A stretch of DNA of 64,000 nt from Takakia lepidozioides (taxonomy: Eukaryota > Streptophyta > Takakiopsida > Takakiales > Takakiaceae): assembly GCA_030704615.1 (NCBI GenBank), contig CM060733.1:20582001-20646000 (forward strand), read 5' to 3'. Made by a program: the position numbers and the translations under genes. Under the pieces are notes generated by a model. The model did no database searches, was not told where the DNA came from, and saw only the letters and a program-made list of their open reading frames with translations. This document shows positions 22,501 to 35,093 of the stretch, piece by piece; position 1 is the stretch's first letter; each line of letters begins with the position of its first letter.

Positions 22501-25500
22501 AATTTAGTAACCTTAATTTGCAAACATTCCTGCACAACCATGGAAGTCCTCAGAAAGTTGCTTCTGTCACGGTTAAGGCAAGAATCTCCCAAAAACAATC
22601 TCTCTGCATATTGATTGCAAAGGATGCCTAGCTTTTGCCAGTAGATGTGAGATGAACATGGCTAGTTTTCAGTCATGGATACAGACATAGAGAGATGGTA
22701 GGTAGCAGTCCTGTTACCTGCCCGGGCAGAAAATTCATCATCCACTCCAGGGTCCAAATCCATGTTCAAAATCTGCAGAGCCAGGCCGATTAGAATGTCA
22801 CATAGGACAATATCATGCAAGTTAGGTGTTCACATAAAAACCATTTAGCCCTGCAGTACCTATCATAAAGGTGCAAAGATGAGTAAAATAACTTGCGGGA
22901 CTCACTATCATGGATCCAATGGTTACTAAATTAAGCTCGAAATGGAAACATCAGATCCATGACACATTGAAGTCATCCCACATTTGTAATGAGGAGGCTC
23001 TATAGCACTACGGTCATTTCACTGACCATGGTCTCCACATCAGAGAAACGCGCCATCTCTGCTTCACTCTCAATGTCTTCCTCTCCACTTGGGGTCTCTG
23101 CTCCACTTCTCAAGGCTCCCATGCCAGTGCTTGCCCCAACCAGCTCCTGGGTCATGAGTGGATCATATGTCATTGAAGAAACCCCGCAATCAACTCCATG
23201 TAGGGCCATTTGTGCTGCTATGTATGGGGGCATGGGCTCCATTCGTGATGAATCAGTTGGGGAATCCCCCTGTGATCTGCTGAGGTCGGAAGAATGAGAG
23301 GTGGCATTTAGGGCGACCACGGATTCTGGGAATTGGTGACCAGCATTCGGACTCAAAGCAGGAGTGCCTTCCTCCTCTTCTTCCTCGTTTGGCCTGCCTC
23401 CAGAGACACCATGTGGACTTGAGACCCTGACTGTGACAGGAGAAGTGCCTGCAGAAATAAGGCTTGGAGGCTGATAGAGAGTTCTTGCCACTGGACTCTC
23501 TTGACCAGCTGCTGTCAGCTGGTGGTCCCAAAATCTCTCCCCTTTGATGCTTGAACTTGACATCTGCAAGTCACAATTAAACTTGTGGTTGTAAGCACAC
23601 CAAAACACATGCAACCGCACAGACATATTTCCATAATAAGGCTCCCCTTTTTTATCTAATGTTAATGAAAAGAAAATGACATATGGAGCTTAAATCCAAG
23701 CAGACTATGTGTGTGACAAAATACTCCTCTTGAATGTCAAATAACCTGGACATAATCAGAATCCCGTATACCAACCACTTCCAATGGTATTAGTACACAA
23801 TGAAATCCACCTTCTTAGGGAAAAATATGTTCAAATGGTTCTGCTATGGTGTAGCTGGGCTTCGCAACTAGGTTATACTGTTGCAATGAGAATCCCTGCT
23901 AATGCATTTTAATAGCTGATTGTACAGCAGCATTAGAGTGCTCTCTCTAAATTCCCCTATGGACGGGCCAACACCCTCGGCACAACATTGGCACTGATTG
24001 ACCAGCAGAATGAAATTTAAAATGCAATGTTCATAGTGTAGAAATCATCCAAATGGAAGTATAGCCAAATGAGGCATTGTGACCTTTGGTTTATAGACAG
24101 AACCACTGACCTGCACAGCCCCACGTTCCTTGAATTTCGTCCCAAATTTTGTAGCTCCAATGGCTGGCAGGGTGGACAACTCCATGCTACCGGGCTCTAT
24201 CTTGACTTGCAACATACCCTGGGACTCCAATTCTTCATTGACGTGGAAGCCGACAGGAGATATTGGTGTGTCAACAATATGGTCCATGGTGGTGCACTTC
24301 ATGCCCTCGATACCCTCCTTTTCTTCCCCTTCCCCTTGTTCTGATGGAGAAGAAACAGGGGACAATAAGGTAGGGAAAGGGAGAGTTTCATCAAGAGTGG
24401 GAATTTCTGTGTCTTGTGTATTTAGAGTGCATAAGATTTGCCCAAGGCTGGGGTCCACCCCTGCCTTCCTGATTTCGCCAGAATCTCCAGGGTCGCAGTG
24501 GTCCAAGTCAATGGAAGAATCAAAAGGTAGTGACCTATCAGCCATATCGGCCGCAAATAGTCCATCATCACCATCCACATCCTCCTCAAACTCCTCTTGA
24601 CTGTTTGTGTCGTGCATGTCTGCAAAAAAGTCAGGAAGTTCCACAGTAAGATATCAATGACCAAGCGGAGAACAGCATAGAATACATCACTCTACAGAAG
24701 GAGCACGGGCTTGTTGCTAATAATAAAAATCAACTTCTGCTGCAATCAAATAAGGCTTGTCCAATTCACATATCATGGAGTCATTCATACAGGAGTGAAT
24801 GCCAGTGAGATGGGCCAACAAGAGTCCAGGAATCCAGGAACAGAACTCCCCGGAAATTTCCTGACCACAGCTTTGTGCCCTTTAGTAAAACTTCCCAAGC
24901 ATTCACTTCCTGGAAGATCCAAGACAATTTAGTTGATCTCATAATTTGGTGGGAAAAAGTAGTAACTCATCCAAACCATATGTACAGGAAAAAGAATAGA
25001 ACAACTACTTCAACAACTACTATAACATCTCACGTGCACCTCACCTCCACCATGTGATTCATCACCTTCCCCTGCCACACCAACTCTATCTTCCGTCTCT
25101 TCAGCATCTCTCACCAACCAGGGGTCTTTATCTGAAACCTGGCCTTCAACAACCACCAAACTTGGGGACTTCTTCAGGGTACAATCGGAAGCCAATCTGA
25201 CGTTGGCGTCAAACTCTTCACTGTTAACGGCTTCTGTCAAATCTGACTCAAGCAGATACCGCCCCTCACTAGTGGTTGAGTTTGTGGTCAAGCTTATCTT
25301 GTGTGGCAGATCCTTTGCTTCAAGGATGTGCCCCATTCCTTCAACATTTGGTGTCTTTGAACTTTCCATCTTACACATGTGTTCGGCAGGTAGAGTGTCT
25401 TGTAACCTATTTGATGCTGGTGATACCAGACTTGGCCCAGAGTGTTGATCAACCTGATTAAAAGCCAGAAGTAGAGAATATCAGTGTGAAGTTTATGTCT

Positions 25501-28500
25501 GCCCAACAGAAAGAGGGGAAGCAAGCTCTTGAATCCAAAACTGTTCCTTAGTTGCGGTTTAAGATTCAGACTTGTTAGTAACCCAGAATCGTTTGTGAGA
25601 AAGCAGTGATGTAAAGGGTCTCTGAACACCTTCATTCGTATTTTACCGACATCCTCTCCATACAAGAAGCTCTTATGTTTTTGGATGACTTTGCAGGCCT
25701 AGGGGACACCCCATCTGATCTCCAGGAGCTGATTGATTGTGTAAAGAGGTTGGAGGTTAGAAGCTAATGTTAGTAAATGCGCAGTGGTAGCATTCAACGA
25801 CCGTGGGGAGGGAGGAGGGGATCTCAAATGGAAATGGGGGAAGAAGACATTCCCGTACTCCCTTCCTACACTTATCTTGGTGTTGAGTTTTCCTCCAACT
25901 GTAACTGGGATGCGCATATATAAAAAGTGATTCGATAAGCTAAACGCAAAGGTTTGGGTCTCACTAAAATTTTCCACTGCAGAGGGATTAACACTGAAGT
26001 TAAAAGGACCATGCTGTGTAATGTTATAAGGCCAGCCTTAGAGTACACATCTGCTGTGTGGGAGGACAACTCCAGCCATGCTAATCCCTACAATCCATTC
26101 AGGCCGCGGTGCTCAAAGGAAGTATGTCGTCTTGTTCTAGAACAGCTAATGTGGCTGTTTGGGGTGAATTTGGCATACTTCCCTTAAGCTTTTGACGTTA
26201 TGAATTCAAGGTCAGATGGTGGGGTCAATTGAATTGCATGCCTAATACCCTAAGATAATCGAATCTATTTCTTGGAAGCAAGACCGTCCTGTTAAATGGG
26301 CCAAGTCTGGGCAGAAAAAGGTACATGAGATTTTCAAGTATCTGAATACCAGTCCTGCTGAATTGACCCGGAAGCTGTCTTGGAGGGTGTACTGCCCAAA
26401 GCCGTGTCTGATGCCCACAGACTGTCCAGTGAAAATGGATTTAGGTATAAAACTCCCTGAACTTGTTTCCAGCCTGTGACATGGGCAAGGACCATAAGGA
26501 TGATCTCAAGGGCCTGCTACCCTTGGCACTAGAGTGAATTTAAGCTCAGGGCCGCAAGCCTACTTTTGAACAATAAACAGATGCAGAGAGGAAGAGGAGA
26601 TAGTAATTTCCCGATGTGCGGGCAATTGGAAGACAATAGCCATTTTCTGATTCATTGTCTGGGATATTCTCACCAGAGAGTGACAATCAAGAACATTGTC
26701 TCGGCACCTCTGTTTACCAACTTTCAAAATCTTGAGGTTGAGCCTAAAGCCCTGGCCCTGTTGGGGTCTAACTTTTGTGCTGCTCACACACAGCAGATTG
26801 ATGCTTGTGTGAAGGGCTTCCTAGAGGATATCTGGAAAGCCCAAACTAATTATTTGTATCAAGGTCAGTCATACTACCGGATCGAGCCCCTCACAAAGGT
26901 TGTTTCTGGTCCCTTTTGTTCCGCCCAAACTGGGCACGGGGTCTATGGCCACAAGGCTACAGCAAATGAAGTCTTACGAGTACATTCTCTCTCTCTCTCT
27001 CTCTCTCCCTGTCCTCTAGGAAGCCTATTGACATTGGGTGGACTTGATACGGGAGTACATTAATGTCTCTGTGACTAAATGCCGGCCTTGTGACCTCGTG
27101 TCCTTGTTTGTTTCGACCTGAAGCGCTTTGCTTCAGGTAAGGTAGTGCATTGGATTTAGTTGGAAAGCTTGGGGCCTTTCCCTCTTTAGAATATGCCTAC
27201 ACGGGCCATTCCCTGCAACTCCCTGGAGTGTGATCTCTGAATGGTAACAAGCGGACTCCTACCGCTTGGGGGCAGCCCCTCCGCCCAAATTGGGCAGTCG
27301 TATGCTCTGTCTAGCATACTCGGCACTTGGGCTCGGGTTGGTTCCTGTGCTTAAACTTATAGCCTGCGAGAACAATCAAAAATTTAGCTCCTATCAACAT
27401 CAACACTCCTCAGGGTGATCCCTGGGAATTGGTTACTTATGCCAAATCTAGGGCTTCATGTGTAGTTTTTGGGGTGAATCCCAGGATGGACGATGTGTCC
27501 TTTAAAACTACATGCTCTAGCTTAGGCTTGGATTTCATGGCTAATGGTACCATCTCGAGACTTGATAACAGGGGTACGTTGAAGGTTGCAATAACCAAAA
27601 GTGCTTCTAATAGAGTCCCGCATCAATTCAATCTCAAAGAAGTTCGTCCCTTGACTGGCTGGAGAGCGGTCTTAGACATTGGTGATTCAATGGGGCGCTC
27701 TAGGAAGACAACCAAGGGCAACGACTTCAACTTGAGAGTTTCTAATCGGTTTGATGCTCTGGATGAGGTTGAATCCAAACAGCCAGAAGGACAAGATGCC
27801 CCTAAATGTACGGAACCTGAACATCCTGAATCTGAAGGATTTGGTACTCTGAATGGTTTACCAATCCTCAAGGTTTACACGAGACAAACAAATTCTATAC
27901 ACGGGGTAATTGTCCGCAAGCCGTCAGATGGACAATCTGTCCCTAAGTGTGCAGAGCCTGAACGTCGTGTAACTGAAGGATTTGGTACTCTAAATGGTTT
28001 ACCAATCCTCAAAGTCTACACAAGACGAGCAAAATCTATACACGGGGTAATTGTCCCCAAGCAGTCTGACGGACAATCTGCCCCTATGTGTGTGGAGCCT
28101 GGGCGTCGTGTAACTGAAAGATTTGGTACCCTGAATGGTTTACCAATTCTCAAAGTTTACACAAGACGAGCAAAATCTACACATGGGGTAACTGTCCCCC
28201 CTTTGCAGAACGGATGGCCGTCCAGGAGCAATCACAAGCTACCTAGACGACAAACAATTCACATGCAAAGGGCTGGCTTGCGGCTGGCCACTTTCAACTT
28301 CTCAGGGTTGACCAACCAAAGGAAACACCTCGAAGTGGGACAAGTTCTTCGGACTAATGATATTCATATCTGTGCTGGGCAAGAAACATGGGAAACGCAA
28401 CCTCTGCCAAACGCGGTCAAAAAGGGGTTGGATTCTTTGTCCGTGATTTCTTGTTTGACAATTGTGAAATTATCAACAAGGGTTTGAGGTACGAGCATAG

Positions 28501-31500
28501 TATCTGGCTAAAACTGAATCTGAAGGGCGGCATGAGTACAAAGGACCTCTTTGTTGGTTGTGTTTACATGCCCACAGAGGGGACCCTTAGTGCTGACGCA
28601 GACAAGGCCTTCGAAGATGTAAAGCTGGACTGTGCTTCATTCCTTGCCAAAGGTCAGGTGGTACTATTGGGGGACTTCAATGCCCGGGTGGGCAAAGGGA
28701 TCCATCAGGACGATATCATTGGACCTTTTGGTGAGGACGAGCTGAATTCTAATGGCAGACGGTTAATTAACTGTCTAGAAGAGCTTCAGCTTTTGACCTT
28801 GAATAACAGGACAAGAGGTGACCAAGTGCAGTGGACTCGTGAGAAACCCCAAACTGGGGAACGTTCCATTGTGGACTATATCATAATGGACAAAATTTTG
28901 TTCCCCCAGTGTGCCAATGTGTTGATCGACAGAACTGATATTGGTACCTCTGACCACTTCCTGGTTTGGACTGAGATCAAAAGGTGTTTTCCCACCACCA
29001 AGAGATCTGTGAAACGTTCGATTCGGAAGTGGCGCATAGAAAAATTCCACAATGAGGAGGTCAAGGCTGAGAACGTCCAGGACTTGCAAGAGGCTCTCCC
29101 TCATTTTGTCCAATCGCTCCAAGAACTTCAGTCACGCTCTGTTAACGCAATAAATGAAGTCGAAAGAGCAGTGGACTCTTGGGAGAGTTTCGTTTCCTCC
29201 GTGGCTGACAAGATCATTGGGAGGAAACTAATTGTCTGCGGTAGAGCAGTTAATTGGTGGACCAATGAGATTAAACTCAAGATAGCTGAGAGACGAGCCC
29301 TCTATAAAGAGTGCTGCAATTTGGAAACCAACAGAGAATTGTGGGCGAGGTACTACCAGCTCCGTAAAGATATCAATCAGCTTGTTAGGTCTCAGAAGAA
29401 ATTATACTGGGACAAGTTATACAGTGAAATAAACTCAAACCACCATGGTGGTAATGACAAGAAATTCTGGTTGGCCCTTCAACGTTTGTACAAGCCGAAG
29501 AACGGTCAGCAAGTACAAGCGCTGAAGACACTAAAGGTGCAGTGGTGACTTCATCGGTTGACATTGTCAAAACCTTTGAAACTCACTACAGTATCCTTGG
29601 CAGAACTTCTAGGTCTAACAGTGAGGGGTCTTCTGCTGAATGGAGGGACAGAGTTGGAAAAACTGTTCCTATGATTCAAAACAGCCCTGATGAACTGGAG
29701 TATATTTCAATGGCTTATAATGCTCCCATTAGTTCTTCTGAGATTGTGGAAGCAATTGAACATTTAAATGGATATAAAGCTGGTGGACCTGATGGTATTG
29801 TCAACGAGCTTATCAAGCACGGTGGCGATCCCATGATAGAGGCCCTAGTTCTCCTCTTTAACCTTATCTGGAAGACTGAAATGATCCCCTTTCACTGGCG
29901 ACAGGGGGTCATTGTCAATCTATACAAGAAGGGTGACAGAGAAGAACCGGGGAACTACCGTGGCATCACGCTCCTCAATGCTGTTGGCAAGACATTCTGC
30001 AGAGTTATAAGTACTCGTCTCGAGGTTGATCTGGAGTCTAGAGGTTGTTTCCACGAAGGCCAAGCTGGCTTTCGGCGAAACAGGGGCTGTGTGGATCATA
30101 TCTTCACTCTAAGCCAGATTATCCAGGGAAGGAAAAAAGAAGGGAAACCCACTTACGTTTTTTTTTCCTGGATGTCAAAAAGGCTTATGTCACAGTGTGG
30201 AGAGATGGCCTATGGTTCCGCCTCTGGTCTTGTGGGATCAAGGGAAAGATGTGGAGAGTTGTCCACAACTTGTATGCTCACACCAAAAGCTGTGTCACTG
30301 TTAACGGACAGAAGTCCAACTTCTTTGACATAGACCAAGGTGTAGCTCAAGGATGTACTCTCTCCCCTCTGCTCTTCAATGTTTTCATCAATCAACTCCT
30401 CGAGGATGTGGAAAGTGAGGGATTTGGGTTAAGGGTGGGTGATACCACCATACCAGCCCTTATGTTTGCGGATGACTTCGCAGGCATAGGGGAGACTCCA
30501 ACCAATCTCCAGGAGTTGATTGATTGCGCGAAGAGATACTTTGATCTTTGGGGGCTAGAGGGTAATGTCAGCAAATGTGCAGTGGTAGCATTCAACGACA
30601 GAGGAGAGGGAGGAAGTGATCTTAAGTGGCAGTGGGGTAGCCAAGAGATCCCGGTCCTCCCTTCCTACACTTACCTGGGCATTGAGTTCTCCTCCAATTG
30701 TAATTGGGATGCACATATCCGGAAAGTTGTTCAAACTGGCAAGGGCAAAGCTCTGGGGCTCACTAAATTTTTCCACTGCAGAGGGGTCAACTCTGAGGTT
30801 AAGAAAACCATGCTTTGTCGCGTTATTAGACCTGCCTTGGAGTACGGATCTGCTATATGGGTTGATAACTCCAACCAGGCTAAGTCTCTAGAATCCATTC
30901 AAGTGGGGGTGCTTAAGGAGTGTATGTCAGCATGCTCCAAAACAGCCAATGTGGCTGTTCGGGGTGAGTTTGGCATTCCGTCCTTAAGCTCCCGACGAGA
31001 TGAATTCAAGGTCAGATGGTGGGGTCAGCTGGAACATATGCCCAAACCAGATATCCTAAGTTAATCGACTCTATATCTTGGAAACAGGACCGCCCTGTCA
31101 AACAGGCTAAGTCCTGGCAGAAGAGAGTAGAAGAGATCCTCAAGGACCTGGACCTGGATCCGCAAGTCTCGACCCTGCTGGATAAATCTGACTTAGAGGC
31201 TGTAGTGTCCTCAGCCATGTCTGTTGCCATGAGATTGTCTGATGAAAATGAAGTTAAGCAGAAAACTTCCCTGAACTTGTTTCCAGTCTGTGACATGGGG
31301 GAGGACATCTTGGATGACCTCAAGGGTCTACCCACTCTCGGCACTAGACTGAAATTTAAACTCAGGGCAGGAAGCCTACCTTTGAACAGCAAACAGAAGC
31401 AGAGAGGAAAGGGAGAGTGCAATTGCCCGTTGTGTGGGCAATCTGAAGACAGTATTCATTTTCTGATACACTGTCCAGGGTTCTCTCACCAAAGAGACAC

Positions 31501-34500
31501 TCTCTTCAAATCTATTAAGGGAATTGTGCCTGTACCCCTGTTTACCAACTTTGAAAGTCTCGAGGCTGAGCCAAAAGCCCAGGCCCTCCTGAGGCCTAGT
31601 TTTTGGGCAGCTCACACACAGCAGATTGATGCTTGTGTGAAGGGATTTCTAGAGGATATCTGGAAAACCCGGATTAATTCTTTATATGGAGGTAAGTCTT
31701 ACTACCAACGTCAGCCCCTGACAGAGGTAGGTTCTGTCCCTTTTGTTCCCGCTCAAACTGGGCGCGGGGTCAATGGCCACAAGGCTACGGCAAACAACGT
31801 CTTATGAGTACAATCTGATGATGATTGTTGATGCACTGACTCTTGAAGCCTTACTATTTACATGGATAGGGCACTCACATCAAAATGACCGGAGACATGC
31901 GGTCCACAATTGTCCTCTTTGCCATGACCTGCATTCTCCTCCTCTCCCTTCCTAAGTGGGATACCAGTGTCTGCTGGTGGTTGCCAGGCATGATTAGCTT
32001 CCTCCATTGTTTCCGTTTTCTCTTCAATCTCAGGACTATGATACCCAGCAACACAAGCCCCGGCATCAATACCAACCCTCTCTGCAGCAGGGGATTCACA
32101 CAGTGCATGCACTTGTTCCCCTCCTTGTACAGGGATGACCTGTCCCACCTCTGACTCTGCTTGTCCAAAGTCGGCCTCCTCATGGTCATCAGGCTGCGCA
32201 CCCTCCGTAGTGTACAATCCGTCAAACCTAGAAAGGCCCTCCCCACCGGGTGACATGCTGCCCGAAAGATTATGATCGTCTTCAGCGGTGTCCATGATTG
32301 TTGCAGCTGGCAGAGCTCCAATTACAGCACCCACTCCACCTGCAGGGAAAATTTCGATGGAGATGGTGTTTGCAATCATCCAAAAAAGAGCCATATGCCC
32401 ATAACGATGCCCACAAGAAGGCAGTCCGAGTTTGAAGCTTCCAGGATACATAAGTAGATGAGTAATATACACAACTTGTACTTGGCATGAACGTATAGCA
32501 GTATTAATGTATTGAGACAAGTCTTTCCAATCCTCGATCCCATCAGCTAACCAACAGGAGGTAGCATTGATCCTCCAACCAGCCACCAGCAGCTAACACG
32601 GCTGCAATTACTGAACAATAACATGGCCTTCAAGACCACCACTACCAAGCACAGGTAACAAGACCAGTAACTCTCACCCATATTACAAGTTTCAATGACT
32701 TCCTATAGTACACATTGATTTTGGTCTTTCAACTCCAAGATGTTGTTTGATCTCAACACAGGCAAACTCACCTGCAGCAAGAAGGCTAACCATATGAGAA
32801 AAAGTGCGGTCCTCGAAGTCAAGAGTTGTTCCCTCCTTAGGAGAAACAATTCCCCCCAGCAAACCAGGATCCACTGTCCCCAACGCCATCATGTCCAAGG
32901 GGACAAGCAGCGACCTCACTCCACGTTCCCCATGTATTTCGTCAACCATTCCATCCGTTGTGACAAAAATACCCTCCATTCCATTGTCCAACAACTGAGA
33001 TTCTGACACATGCTTTTCTGCAGCCAATCTCTTCCTCTTTTTGTAATACAGACTACGAATGCTATTTGATCTTCGTTTGCGTGCCAGTGTCTGAGAGTTT
33101 CGGGGCTCATTGAAGCCTTTAGACTTAAGCGGAAGATTGCTGAGAGCTACTTCAGCTTCTACCATGCGAGTCGCAGCTTGTGCTGCTATTTCAGGATCAT
33201 AGAGGAGGGCTCGCCAACGCTCTCGCAGTTCCCTTACTGTGAAACGGCGAGAAAAGCGCATAGCTCCCTTGGCAAGTGCTTCCATGGCTGCACCGGCCTG
33301 TATTGTCAGGGTTTACATTACCATGCTGGCTTCCATGTGGAATTTAAGAAAATATGAAGAATTAGGAAAAGGTAGCCATCATCATGACTGTAATTTGCAC
33401 AAAAGACCTAACAAGAAGGCAGATGCTAAACTGAACATTTTAGCTGAGTGATCTACACATCCTCAATAAAGCCAAAAGCCCAGTTGACCTATCTATATTG
33501 CTCAATGCTCGAAACACCTCGTGGCCTTGTTGTGAGCACCTGCCAGGCCAATATAATCAAAGCATCCCACGAATGCCATGTTCCTCAAGATCTCCAAATG
33601 CTACCACCTTTCGGCCAGTGTGGGCTCATTTCAGTTTTCAACAGAACACCCAGAGACTCAATCAGGGGCCAGGGAGAGAGGGAGAGAAGCAGCTCAAAGA
33701 AAGGAGTCTCACACGAAACACAATACGTTCCTCCAAAAGTGACTATTACCTCCATAGCATTCTTCAGTAAAAGGTCATCTTCCACTGACCAGAGGCTGAA
33801 ATCTGGACGGGGTCCAGCCTCTGCCACGATGCCAGCTGTCACCACATGGGGTGCAACCTCTGCTGCTACCTTGGCTGCTGTTGCAATGGTATTACCCTCC
33901 ACTGCATCAAACACATTCCTCTCTTCAACAGTTGTGGACAGCAGACTGCTTCCCTACTCTTTGCCCATCTAGTAATAATCGGCAATTTGTGAGTAGAAAG
34001 TTAGACGTTCTACACTTCTGAATATCTTTGCTTCTGGGTCTCAAGTGCCTTCCTCTGTTCATGTGCCATATTTGATTTTTATTTCTACTACTTAGTGCAA
34101 AACACCAACTCTAGGTAGCTGCAATGACCTGTCAACGCCAGCTACACTCCTCCCAAATAAGCAAATACCACACCAATGGGTTTTCTCCCTGGGGCACTAA
34201 AAACATTTCAGAGCAACTGCTCCACTGGACTCCCTAGCCTGAAGATTCTGACTCAGGGAGCCATACTATGACTATCAGTTATGGATTTCCACGTGTTCAA
34301 GGAAGAACAGAAAGATGTGCCCGAGGACGAGAACAAAGAGAAATATAACCTTTGAGAGGTTGTCTCGTAGAGCTTTTGCTGTTAGTTTCCCTGCCTTGGC
34401 CTACAACTTTCACCTGTTTCAAAATGCCTCTGGCTTTGCTGACCCCTTTCTTCTTAGCTGGCCCTGCTTCCCCAGTTCCAGCAGTTCCTTTTAATACAGC

Positions 34501-35093
34501 CTGAGACATGGCAAAGATAATATGTAAACTCATTATATTACATTCTGATCACATGACTGCACCATCGCACCTTCTAAACTGCCTCACCAGGAGGCCATCA
34601 CAACCTTGTATTATTATGTTTTGTTGCATTCAACAACAAGTGCAGTACATTCGGAGTGCAGCGAATTTGTAGTTGAGAGAAATCAGATCTTCATGTACAC
34701 ATCTTCCAAATCTTAAGAAATTTTATTTTCTAGAGATACGTGCAATACGCAAGCTATAGGAATTCTCTTGGCGTAGTCTTGTGGCCAAAGTGCGACGCAC
34801 CCAACATCCAAAAATCGGCATATGCATATATCGTTGCAAAGGATTCGAAGGCATTCATGGGCAATATGAGCGAGTACCTTAGTTGTCGCGCTGAGCTCTT
34901 TAGAACGAGGTGCACCCATGAGGGCTGGGGGGGGCTCGGGCTCAGCAGCCATGGGATCATCGGGTTCCGCATAATAGAGGTCAGGAAGTGGCACATGCTT
35001 CATGGCTTCGAAAACCACTTCCATATCCACAGGTGCTTCATCTTCCTCGCTGTCAAAGAAAGGATCCACTACATCAGCATCCTGTCCTGCCAT
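19507..35093 (-). CDS. MCRS1-type N-terminal domain and FHA domain protein, LINE-disrupted
   Basis: Resembles plant FHA proteins such as Arabidopsis EMB1967; animal MCRS1 belongs to the INO80 and NSL chromatin complexes. Exons (minus): 35093-34878, 34500-34350, 33922-33750, 33297-32772, 32339-31879, 25453-25045, 24619-24111, 23563-23027, 22772-22718, 22406-22258, 21751-21665, 21056-20890 then 19523-19507. All phases agree; about 1,090 codons precede the last exon. Exons 3-4 carry LWSVEDDLLLKNAME and AMRFSRRFTVRELRERW, the SANT-like MCRS_N motif. The middle is acidic and low in complexity. Exons 9-12 read SDVETMILNMDLDP, RLEQGGGAAMQRAL, then FHA elements VSMGRMTQDNTVDIDLG, ANKVSRQQALMKL, DGVFYLRNLGRRSLTVN and LGSNCLIEV. 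LINE D splits exon 12 about 18 codons after the FHA domain, and other LINEs fill intron 5. Without splicing around D, translation ends at 20829 inside the LINE. Confidence 0.9.
19524..19533. repeat. Target-site duplication, left copy (LINE D)
   Basis: CCTAACCCTT here is repeated exactly at 20890-20899, directly bordering both ends of LINE copy D. Confidence 0.9.
19534..20889 (+). mobile_element. LINE copy D, 5'-truncated, inserted in an FHA-gene exon
   Basis: Begins in the middle of the reverse transcriptase region (equal to about 30527 in the near-full copy) and runs to the common 3' end GAGTACAA. It is almost identical to the matching part of 26985-31813, so the insertion is recent. It is flanked by the 10-bp duplication CCTAACCCTT and has no poly(A) tail. 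The C-terminal zinc-knuckle region (CPLCGQSEDSIHF) is present but followed by a small deletion and a 72-bp GC-rich insertion (20503-20574) that break the frame. Removing the element and one duplication copy restores an open host exon on the minus strand. Confidence 0.93.
20503..20574. other. 72-bp GC-rich insertion within LINE copy D
   Basis: Aligning this copy with the same region at 31490-31510 shows 72 extra bases, beginning GGCCGCTCGGCCCCACGG and ending GGGGCTGTAACA, between GAGAC and ACTCTC. Base composition differs from the LINE. Origin unknown. Confidence 0.7.
20890..20899. repeat. Target-site duplication, right copy (LINE D)
   Basis: CCTAACCCTT, identical to 19524-19533, directly after the LINE 3' end GAGTACAA. 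On the minus strand it is host coding sequence. Confidence 0.9.
25672..26984 (+). mobile_element. LINE copy C, older 5'-truncated fragment
   Basis: Starts at the RT catalytic region (its bases match CTTATGTTTGCGGATGACTT of the intact copy, with changes) and ends at GAGTACA. It is clearly more diverged than copies A, B and D, with many stops and small indels; only a C-terminal ORF (26566-27063) stays open over the zinc-knuckle (CGQLEDNSHFLIHC). It lies in intron 5 of the minus-strand MCRS1/FHA gene, and its 3' end directly abuts the 5' end of copy B. No target duplication was found. Confidence 0.88.
27397..31807 (+). pseudogene. LINE polyprotein, frameshifted
   Basis: The coding region is split over at least four frame changes (open pieces 27429-28487, 28388-29548, 29542-30333, 30045-31064, 31016-31807), so this copy is dead. 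One change is in a run of eight T near 30160. Order: an N-terminal region with three 141-bp repeats (27780-28202), endonuclease motifs LATFNFSG, GDFNARVG, SIVDYII and SDHFLVW (about 28280-28980), then RT motifs YRGITLLNAVGKTF, AGFRRNRGCVDHIF, GVAQGCTLSPLLFNVFIN and FADDFAG (about 29950-30490), and a Cys-Cys-His-Cys knuckle beginning CNCPLCGQ (about 31418-31480). No RNase H domain was recognised. Confidence 0.9.
27780..28202 (+). repeat. Three tandem 141-bp coding repeats in the LINE ORF
   Basis: Units 27780-27920, 27921-28061 and 28062-28202, each 47 codons, keep the frame. The shared core is FGTLNGLPILKVYTR followed by HGV. Units 2 and 3 resemble each other more than unit 1. Copy A lacks this whole part. 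Confidence 0.9.

Larger units (their letters stand above)
26985..31813 (+). mobile_element. LINE copy B, near full length (~4.8 kb)
   Basis: A non-LTR retrotransposon with leader, N-terminal domain, APE-type endonuclease, reverse transcriptase and C-terminal zinc knuckle. It starts with a (TC)n tract (26985-27007) and about 400 bp of leader that is shared with copy A. It ends at GAGTACAA without poly(A). The 3' end lies only about 65 bp from the 5' splice site of host exon 5, and the element is antisense to the host gene. The clade was not determined; it is not a typical poly(A)-tailed plant L1. Confidence 0.93.
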
